Below, in pieces: positions 6,745 through 12,420 of a stretch of 12,420 bases of DNA (the first letter of the stretch is position 1; each line of letters opens with the position of its first letter). The translations under genes and the position numbers were made by a program. The notes under the pieces were generated by a model that was given only the letters and a program-made list of their open reading frames with translations, made no database searches and was not told the DNA's origin. Origin of the DNA: JAFDWI01 sp964544305. GTDB taxonomy: Bacteria; Actinomycetota; Acidimicrobiia; Acidimicrobiales; Iamiaceae. The stretch lies in contig CAZJAZ010000061.1 of NCBI GenBank assembly GCA_964544305.1, forward strand, positions 1 through 12,420. Direction: 5' to 3'.

Positions 6745-7488
6745 TCAGACGTGGGCCATGCCGCCGCGCCCGACCGTGCCGGTCAGAAAACCGAGGAGCT
6801 GTCGCAGCATTGCCGCAGTTGCTCCCCACACGACGTCCTCGTCCAAATCAAAGAAGAACACCGGAAACTCTGGGCGATCCGGAAACGACCATATCTCAGA
6901 GTGAAATCGTGCTGGTTCCAACAATGTCGCGAGCTTCACGGTCAGAATCGCATCGACTTCATCGGGGTTCGCGACCAAACCTGACGGTGGCGCGGGAAGA
7001 ATGCCGACGTAAGGGACGATAAACGAGCCTGAGGTGACCGTTGAAAGGTGATCGAGTTCACCAACGATGTCGATATCACCTTGCAAACGAATTTCTTCAT
7101 TTGCTTCACGACGTGCGGTTGCACGCAGGTCTTCATCGCTTGGCTCTCGCCGTCCGCCCGGAAATGAGACTTCGCCGCGGTGTGCCCGCAGGTTCATGGT
7201 GCGTCGGGTCAACACAATCAACGTGTCGTCACCCTCTGTGTAAATCGGAGCAAGCACCGCTGATGACCCAAATTCTGGCCCGCTAGTTTCTCGGGGCGAT
7301 CGCACAGGCGGACCTATTTGTGCGAATGTTGAACGGATCGAGTCGACGCCAAGGAGCGACGGTTCAAGCGTGAGGTTGTTCCACGGTGCAGGCGCACCGG
7401 TTCGGGCTCCCGGTGGTTGGGGGATGACCTGATGCTTGCCCGTTGGTCGACCTAACCCCAATGGGTCACCAGATGCAGCATTCGACAC
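6745..7488 (-). CDS. Nudix hydrolase, CoA pyrophosphatase (NudL/UPF0035) type
   Basis: This family hydrolyses CoA and related nucleoside diphosphate compounds in the cytoplasm. The 247-residue protein has the UPF0035 signature LRAHRGEVSFPGG (100-112), then E115 and D118, and the Nudix core REANEE (127-132), so the metal-binding Glu residues are present. The usual Gly after EE-x is Arg134 here (EEIRL), a mild departure. The domain spans about residues 72-235. The first 70 residues are rich in Pro and Gly, probably disordered, and longer than in typical relatives. The GTG start at 7488 has no clear Shine-Dalgarno, and I see no better in-frame start before the domain, so the N-terminus is uncertain. 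The exact substrate cannot be read from sequence. Confidence 0.88.
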   Translation of the reverse strand: MSNAASGDPLGLGRPTGKHQVIPQPPGARTGAPAPWNNLTLEPSLLGVDSIRSTFAQIGPPVRSPRETSGPEFGSSAVLAPIYTEGDDTLIVLTRRTMNLRAHRGEVSFPGGRREPSDEDLRATARREANEEIRLQGDIDIVGELDHLSTVTSGSFIVPYVGILPAPPSGLVANPDEVDAILTVKLATLLEPARFHSEIWSFPDRPEFPVFFFDLDEDVVWGATAAMLRQLLGFLTGTVGRGGMAHV

Positions 7489-7524
7489 GATTGGCAGGCT
7501 AGTTCCGCGTCAGACAATGGCGGC

Positions 7525-7566
7525 CATTTATCGTGGCACTTGACGCTACTCGGAGCACGATAAATG
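7525..7566. repeat. Perfect 11-bp inverted repeat upstream of the Nudix gene
   Basis: CATTTATCGTG (7525-7535) and CACGATAAATG (7556-7566) are exact inverse complements separated by 20 nt. A smaller perfect palindrome, AATGGC-G-GCCATT (7516-7528), overlaps the left arm. On the minus strand the pair lies after the surface-protein terminator and 37 nt before the Nudix start. It could be a second terminator stem or an operator in the Nudix promoter region. Confidence 0.6.
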
Positions 7567-7570
7567 CGAG

Positions 7571-7600
7571 TTGGGTCGCCGGCTTGGACCGGCGGCCCAA
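7571..7600 (-). terminator. Hairpin terminator of the surface-protein gene
   Basis: A 12-base stem (7571-7582 with 7589-7600) and 6-nt loop begins 4 nt beyond the TAG stop of the large gene. The stem is GC-rich (GCCGGC core) with one mismatched pair, C opposite A on minus-strand RNA. No strong U-tract follows, which is common for terminators in GC-richer actinobacteria. Confidence 0.6.
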
Positions 7601-7604
7601 TCGA

Positions 7605-10600
7605 CTAACTCATTGGATTTGTATGCGTCGTGTCTGCAAATGCTTGCGTTGACATGATGATTCGTAGCGCTGCTTGCACATCGGATGCCGTGCCGCTTGT
7701 CGATGGCATGATGCTCTCGTAGTAGGTCTGCTCGGCAGTCGTCGGATTCCGCTTGTAGAGCGCCAGGACAAGCATCTCGGCCTTGATCTGAACCATCTTC
7801 TTATTCTTGAATTCGGAAGCTTCTGAGAACCCAGTCATGACCTTGCCACGGGTGTATTTGCCCGAGTTCAACTGGCCCGTCCAGAACGAATAGCCCGTGT
7901 CTCCCGGTTGGTTCCAGGGGCGCTCCAAGACGTTCGCATAAATGAGCTTGATGAAGTCAGAATTTGACTTCGTCCCATAGCGGTTCTTGAACTCGGTCGA
8001 ACCGGCGAAGTATGACGAGATGTGATCGAGCGTCCAATAGGTTCCAGGTGTCGCACGCTTGTTCATCCAGAAACGCAGGCCAGTGTTGTCAGGTGCCCGC
8101 AGGAAGTAGGCGTGATACAAACGAGCGACAGCGAACATGCCTTGGAACTCAGTTGAGTTCCAAATCGAATATGCGGCTGCGGCACAACCTGAGTTCGCAG
8201 CGATTGAACCGTACGAAGTGGTTTGTGCCGACGTTGGATTCTTTGCGGTCAAGTCCTGGTACAGCCAGTTGGCACAATCAAACTGATTGCCAAACGGAGC
8301 GAAACGTTGCGGCGTTGCGTTGACGTAGCCCGTAATACCTGGTCCATTTGCATCATTTGGCGTGATGGCAATTGAATAATTGTCGGCATTGCGCAGACCC
8401 GTGATGAGGTAGTTGCAATTCATGGGCGCCGTTCCGCTACAGATCGTTGAACTTCCCGCGCCACCCGTCCCCGGCGGTGTCACTGCTGTTCCGGGATTGA
8501 CGTTGACTGTCTTTGTACCGCTCGCATTCGTTGTGTCGGTCGCCACGATGGTGAATGAGCTAATTGGCCCAACAAGCGGTGCGGCTGTAGAACTCCATGA
8601 TACGCGCACCGATCCGTCGAAGTTTGTTCCGAACTGGTTCGTTGCCCCCGGACGAGTTCCGTCATAGTTGAATGATCGTACCGGGGATTGGGACAACGTT
8701 TGCCCCTGCCCATCAATTGCCCATACTTGCCAATAGAACTTGGTTGTTTGGGTATAGGGCAATTGACGATCAAGCGACCAAGCCCGTGAGACGGTGTCCG
8801 ATTGAATCATTGGATTCGCCGATGGCGTCTGGGTCGTGTTGAGGAAGAAGCGATACCGGACTGCCGTGGGAACCTGGTTCCACGTGAACACAAGGCCGTA
8901 TTCGGTCGTGAATGAAGCATTGTTGGCCGGTTGCAACAACGTCACACCTGTTGGAGCAATCGTAAAGGTGTACACCGAACTCCATGCGCCCGAGTTGTTG
9001 TTGGCGTCAACACCGCGCACCCGCCAGGCATAGGTACCCGCAGGCAATGACGTGCCATTGAATGCATCGTTGTTGTTGCTTGGCGTAATTGACGTCAAGT
9101 CGGTGAGTTGATCGAAAGCCATATTGGCGTTCGAGAAGTTGGTATCACCCGCACGAGCTACCTGCACTTCATATCTCGCCGCAAAGGTCTTCGAATCCCA
9201 ACTCAAAGAGGGTGTCACACCCTGCGTTGAAGCGTTCGTAGGTGTATTCAATGAGACAGCGGTCGAACTCTTTTGGAGCGTTTGTGATGCCCCGTACGTC
9301 AAGCCGTTTCCAGTTGCATCAACGGCCTGCACACGCCAGTAGATCGGACCGTCTGGGTAGGTCTTGTGAACGATGTTTTGTCCGTTTGGCGGATTGATGA
9401 TCGACTGCGGATTGTAACCCCCGTTTGGATCATTCACGTTCCACATGTATGGGGTATACGACGGCTGGTCAACCCATGCCTGGTCAATGATGTTGGAATA
9501 GTCCGGCGTGGTCGAAACCTGAATGTGGTACGACATCGCCCCCAGATCTCCTGACGCATAAGGCACTGTCGATGATGCGTTCCAACAGAACGTAGGCACG
9601 TCGCTAAACGTCGACACGCCCGTACCGTCGTCACATGCGCTAACCGAACTCGCCGAAATGGTTGAGTTCGTCGCAAGCGTTTTCATACCGGTTATGGCCG
9701 TTGACTGTTTATGGAAAGACCAAATTTTCGAAGGCGCTACCGCTGAATTCCCGGAGCCATAGATCGTGCTCACCGCGTTAAATCCGGTCCACCAATTCGC
9801 TTTCGCCGGTTGTACGAATACGTAGTACGACTGACCGGCCTGGTTATCTGGAAGCGCTTCAACCGGACGAATGCTGTTTTGCTCTGTGTCGTAGGTCCGC
9901 AGAATGTTCGTGAAGTTCGGATCCTGTGCAATGAAGACTCGGTAGTAACTGACACTCGGGTCTGTCGTCCACGAAATCAATGGCGTAGACGGGGTCGTGC
10001 AACCAGAAGTGCACGTTACCGCCGAGCCTGCCTGCGTTCTCGTCGTGAAGCTGGTCAACTGCACGTCACTTGGCGGCAACACATTGATCGTCCGCTTCGC
10101 AGAACTCGCGATTACCTGGTTGGATGCGTTCAGAGCAACAACTTGCCATGCTCCAGTGCCAACGGGTAGGGGTTGCACTGGGGTAAAGGCCTCGGTCATC
10201 GGGTCCATTTGGCCGCTTCCCGAATTGAAGTCTTGCTTCGGAACATACACATTGCCGGCCGGGTTGTCATACCACCACACTTGGTAGTGATCGGCACCGG
10301 TCACCGGGTTCCACGCAAACGAGGGTATGTCTTGTGTACTTGCGCCGTCTGCTGGCGAGGGTGACAGCAGGCTCAGTGTTGGCGACGTCGGAGCCGAATA
10401 TCCGTTCCATTTGAACGAGCGCAATGCTGGCATCGGACTCGTCCGATTTGACCAGTCAACGGCCTGCACTGTCCAAGAGACATTCACGGGACATTGCGGT
10501 GAAACTCTGGGGGACGAGGTAATCGATGGGGTGAAAGCCAAGGCAGCCGTCTTGTAGGTCCGCGTGGACGGACTCCCCGTTGGGGCTAGACACGTACTCG

Positions 10601-12194
10601 AGCCATTGTCCCAAGTCCACCAATTTGTGTTCACGGTAACGAGGTAGTACTGCGCACCAGAAACGCGCGACCACGACATCGTCGGCACAGTTACCGTTCC
10701 ACTTGTCGGCTGCAAGTTGCTAGGAGCCGCACTGTTGAAGAAGAAGCGAATCGGAGCAGACCAATCGCTTACGAACGCGGCATACGGAGGTCGGTTCGTC
10801 GTCGTGAACTGCGCAATGTTCCACGGGTCAGACACTTCGCCTGCTGAATAATTATCAACCGCACGAACCCGCCAATAGATAGTGGTGCCATCAACATAGC
10901 CAGGTGACTGTTGTGGACGGTTTGCTTGACACGACCCAAAACCTCCCGGACCAGCGAACTGACCTGGAGGATTTTCATAGGCATAAGGAGACCAATCCGT
11001 GTGGTTTGTCATGCATGTGTGGTTCAGCAAGTCCCCCTGATTGATGTAACTAAACCCAGCGTTGTTTGCGAACTGCACAATGTACGCACCGGCACCCGCA
11101 ACCGGTTTCCAACTAAATTTCAGATCCGGATTCACGATCGTTGATTCCGCGACCGGACTGAGCGGTACGGGCACCGCAAGCGGGTTAATCGTGAATTGCC
11201 AAGCATCGCCCGCACTCGTCGAGGGATAGTCGCTCCAACGAGAAAAGTTTCCGGTTCGGTCGATTCCCCGCACCCGCCAGAAATACGAACCATTGTTGAG
11301 GGTCTTTGCCGGTGACCACGTCGTCGAGTCAGTCACAATGTCGTACAAGAGGTTGTTGGTCCAATCACCGTTCGGACTGACCTGAACTTCATAGCTTGAA
11401 GCACCCGATAACGCTCCCCAACGCAAGATCACGTCGCGCACGGTGGCGTGGTTTGCCGGGCTCTTCAGTGTCGGAATCGCGTCATTTGCGTTGGTCGTGC
11501 CTGCGCTCCAGACAACCTGATACGAACAAATCTGTGATGTAGACGAATTGATGCCGTTCGCTGAGGTTCCATAAACCTTGGCGTAATACGTCTGACTATC
11601 GGGGACACCTGCTGTCGGCGTGTACGAAGTCGCCTGCGTTGTAAAGGTTTGTGTAGACGCAGGAACAAAAGTGTTGGTAGTGGAGACCTGCAGCGTGTAG
11701 CGCATCGTTCCAGGCACTGCGGTCCAATTGAATACCGGTGATTGTGCAGGAAAGTTGACCGGACTCGTTGGGCATGTGAGTGTCGGTGCGCTCCCTTGTT
11801 GGTTGGTAAACGAAGCGTTTGCGGACGCACCTGGATTATTAGATGCGTCGTATGCAATCACCGACCAATTGACGGGCCCCGCGGGAAAGTCAACAAAAGG
11901 AGCAAACGCGTTCGCAAAAACGGTTGATGTCTGCGGATTTCCATTGTTATCGGGATACGTCACCCGGTAATACGCCGCGCCCGTCACAGTATCCCACGTC
12001 AAAGTTGGGTTCGGGCCTGCGGTGATGCCGTTCGGGGCTAAGCCTGTTGGCGCAGGCAATGGTCCTGCCGCGCCCGCCTGCGATGTGACCATCGTGAGCC
12101 CATACACGCCGACAAGAAGCAGCGCGAGAAAAGCGCATAACAATTTGCGCGTAAGCGTCACGTGATCGACGTGACTCATGCGGTAGCTCTCCAT
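7605..12194 (-). CDS. Secreted multi-Fn3 protein with C-terminal DUF4214-type repeats
   Basis: This 1529-residue protein is predicted to be exported. Its N-terminus has Arg-Lys before a hydrophobic core (LLCAFLALLLVGVYGLTMV), then TSQAGAAG as a likely signal peptidase site. About eleven Fn3-like modules follow, at roughly 47-130, 136-230, 240-337, 340-466, 493-598, 606-706, 709-810, 838-977, 979-1080, 1081-1180 and 1183-1300. Most carry a WxxVxGAxxYxVQV-like strand and a late YWRVRAVD-like strand. Residues 1306-1520 form four DUF4214-type repeats. There is no LPXTG motif or C-terminal membrane segment. All 14 mature cysteines fall in close pairs. The role is unknown; adhesion or cell-surface structure is an inference. 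I chose ATG 12194 (GAAGGG 6 nt upstream). ATG 12179 (GGAGAG 7 nt upstream) is nearly as good; TTG 12224 is unlikely. Confidence 0.9.
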   Translation of the reverse strand: MESYRMSHVDHVTLTRKLLCAFLALLLVGVYGLTMVTSQAGAAGPLPAPTGLAPNGITAGPNPTLTWDTVTGAAYYRVTYPDNNGNPQTSTVFANAFAPFVDFPAGPVNWSVIAYDASNNPGASANASFTNQQGSAPTLTCPTSPVNFPAQSPVFNWTAVPGTMRYTLQVSTTNTFVPASTQTFTTQATSYTPTAGVPDSQTYYAKVYGTSANGINSSTSQICSYQVVWSAGTTNANDAIPTLKSPANHATVRDVILRWGALSGASSYEVQVSPNGDWTNNLLYDIVTDSTTWSPAKTLNNGSYFWRVRGIDRTGNFSRWSDYPSTSAGDAWQFTINPLAVPVPLSPVAESTIVNPDLKFSWKPVAGAGAYIVQFANNAGFSYINQGDLLNHTCMTNHTDWSPYAYENPPGQFAGPGGFGSCQANRPQQSPGYVDGTTIYWRVRAVDNYSAGEVSDPWNIAQFTTTNRPPYAAFVSDWSAPIRFFFNSAAPSNLQPTSGTVTVPTMSWSRVSGAQYYLVTVNTNWWTWDNGSSTCLAPTGSPSTRTYKTAALAFTPSITSSPRVSPQCPVNVSWTVQAVDWSNRTSPMPALRSFKWNGYSAPTSPTLSLLSPSPADGASTQDIPSFAWNPVTGADHYQVWWYDNPAGNVYVPKQDFNSGSGQMDPMTEAFTPVQPLPVGTGAWQVVALNASNQVIASSAKRTINVLPPSDVQLTSFTTRTQAGSAVTCTSGCTTPSTPLISWTTDPSVSYYRVFIAQDPNFTNILRTYDTEQNSIRPVEALPDNQAGQSYYVFVQPAKANWWTGFNAVSTIYGSGNSAVAPSKIWSFHKQSTAITGMKTLATNSTISASSVSACDDGTGVSTFSDVPTFCWNASSTVPYASGDLGAMSYHIQVSTTPDYSNIIDQAWVDQPSYTPYMWNVNDPNGGYNPQSIINPPNGQNIVHKTYPDGPIYWRVQAVDATGNGLTYGASQTLQKSSTAVSLNTPTNASTQGVTPSLSWDSKTFAARYEVQVARAGDTNFSNANMAFDQLTDLTSITPSNNNDAFNGTSLPAGTYAWRVRGVDANNNSGAWSSVYTFTIAPTGVTLLQPANNASFTTEYGLVFTWNQVPTAVRYRFFLNTTQTPSANPMIQSDTVSRAWSLDRQLPYTQTTKFYWQVWAIDGQGQTLSQSPVRSFNYDGTRPGATNQFGTNFDGSVRVSWSSTAAPLVGPISSFTIVATDTTNASGTKTVNVNPGTAVTPPGTGGAGSSTICSGTAPMNCNYLITGLRNADNYSIAITPNDANGPGITGYVNATPQRFAPFGNQFDCANWLYQDLTAKNPTSAQTTSYGSIAANSGCAAAAYSIWNSTEFQGMFAVARLYHAYFLRAPDNTGLRFWMNKRATPGTYWTLDHISSYFAGSTEFKNRYGTKSNSDFIKLIYANVLERPWNQPGDTGYSFWTGQLNSGKYTRGKVMTGFSEASEFKNKKMVQIKAEMLVLALYKRNPTTAEQTYYESIMPSTSGTASDVQAALRIIMSTQAFADTTHTNPMS

Positions 12195-12237
12195 GGGGGT
12201 CCCTTCCCAAAACTTTGCAGACAACTCGAGCGTTTCG

Positions 12238-12246
12238 AGGATAACA
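12238..12246 (-). promoter_or_regulatory. Extended -10 promoter candidate for the surface-protein gene
   Basis: On the minus strand TGT-TATCCT is an extended -10 element, the same form as before the tRNA-Ser gene. It would give a leader of about 37 nt to ATG 12194. The -35 region (CGCGCA at 17 nt) is poor. Sequence inference only. Confidence 0.35.
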
Positions 12247-12319
12247 CTTCAAACGTTCATTGCGCGACGCTCAACAAACAATGTCGCATCAAGCAGCATT
12301 TCGAGCCCAGACGCGCCGA

Positions 12320-12348
12320 TGGCCGGCCCCCATGAAGGGAACCGGCCA
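12320..12348 (-). terminator. Second hairpin downstream of groEL
   Basis: On minus-strand RNA, UGGCCGGUUCCC pairs with GGGGGCCGGCCA over 12 bp, including two G-U pairs, around the 5-nt loop UUCAU. It lies 36 nt beyond the groEL stop. No U-tract follows. Its stability suggests a transcription terminator or a 3'-end stabiliser separating groEL from the surface-protein gene. Confidence 0.6.
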
Positions 12349-12362
12349 CCAACAAAGTGCGT

Positions 12363-12383
12363 CAAACCTTGCGAGAAGGTTTG
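12363..12383 (-). terminator. First hairpin directly after the groEL stop
   Basis: A perfect 8-bp stem, CAAACCTT (12363-12370) with AAGGTTTG (12376-12383), surrounds a 5-nt loop and starts one base beyond the groEL TAA. No U-tract follows, so it may act with the GC-rich hairpin at 12320-12348. Confidence 0.55.
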
Positions 12384-12384
12384 T

Positions 12385-12420
12385 TTACATCATGCCACCC
12401 ATGCCACCCATGCCGCCCAT
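12385..12420 (-). CDS. groEL: Chaperonin GroEL, C-terminal end only
   Basis: Only the last 11 codons and a TAA stop are in the window. They encode MGGMGGMGGMM, the flexible Gly-Gly-Met tail that ends most bacterial GroEL subunits and projects into the folding chamber. The gene continues past position 12420. Assignment rests on this tail and on the usual closeness of groEL to guaB in actinobacteria. Which groEL paralogue it is cannot be decided, although a GGM tail rather than a His-rich one is the general housekeeping form. Confidence 0.85.
   Translation of the reverse strand: MGGMGGMGGMM

Noticed and set aside
7540..7565. A plus-strand promoter from TTGACG and ATAAAT inside the inverted repeat.
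   Set aside because: The spacing is only about 13-14 nt and no gene follows on the plus strand.
12195..12224. A TTG start at 12224 for the surface protein.
   Set aside because: TTG is a weak start, and the ATGs at 12194 and 12179 both have better-spaced purine-rich sites and leave a normal signal peptide.

Overview
The window is a gene-dense bacterial chromosome segment of moderate GC content, most likely from an actinobacterium of the Acidimicrobiia/Ilumatobacter type. I infer this from a GuaB3-type paralogue encoded just upstream of guaA, a guaB gene within a few kb of a groEL whose product ends in a GGM-repeat tail, frequent GTG starts, and a very large secreted Fn3/DUF4214 protein. The phylum is a reasonable inference; the genus is not established. 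No insertion sequence, phage gene, CRISPR array or rRNA is visible. No intergenic stretch reaches 300 bases.

Left part (1-4893, all minus strand): a compact operon reads leftwards from a shared divergent promoter region. In order of transcription it encodes an acidic protein with a C-terminal Roadblock/LC7-like domain, a 129-residue protein of unknown function, a YqgE/AlgH-family protein, GuaB3 and GuaA (GMP synthase). Gaps are 9 and 72 nt, and two junctions are 4-base GTGA stop/start overlaps. A tRNA-Ser(GCT) gene with encoded CCA follows guaA and has its own extended -10 promoter candidate.

Middle (4894-7488): a 193-bp divergent region with an inverted repeat separates this operon from guaB (IMP dehydrogenase) on the plus strand. 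GuaB makes XMP from IMP and GuaA converts XMP to GMP, so the two committed steps of guanine nucleotide synthesis lie back to back, with a non-canonical IMPDH paralogue (GuaB3) between. guaB converges on a CoA-pyrophosphatase-like Nudix gene. The 140 bp between them hold three copies of an 11-base unit, two direct and one inverted, able to form a long hairpin.

Right part (7489-12420, minus strand): a 1529-residue secreted protein has a signal peptide, about eleven Fn3-like modules and a four-repeat DUF4214-type C-terminus. It has its own promoter candidate and a terminator hairpin. Upstream of it lie two hairpins and the last 11 codons of groEL.

The least explained items are the head of the gua operon (Roadblock-like protein plus unknown small protein), the cysteine-free active-site loop of GuaB3, the modular surface protein, and the intergenic repeats. 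I saw no complete new defence or mobile system.
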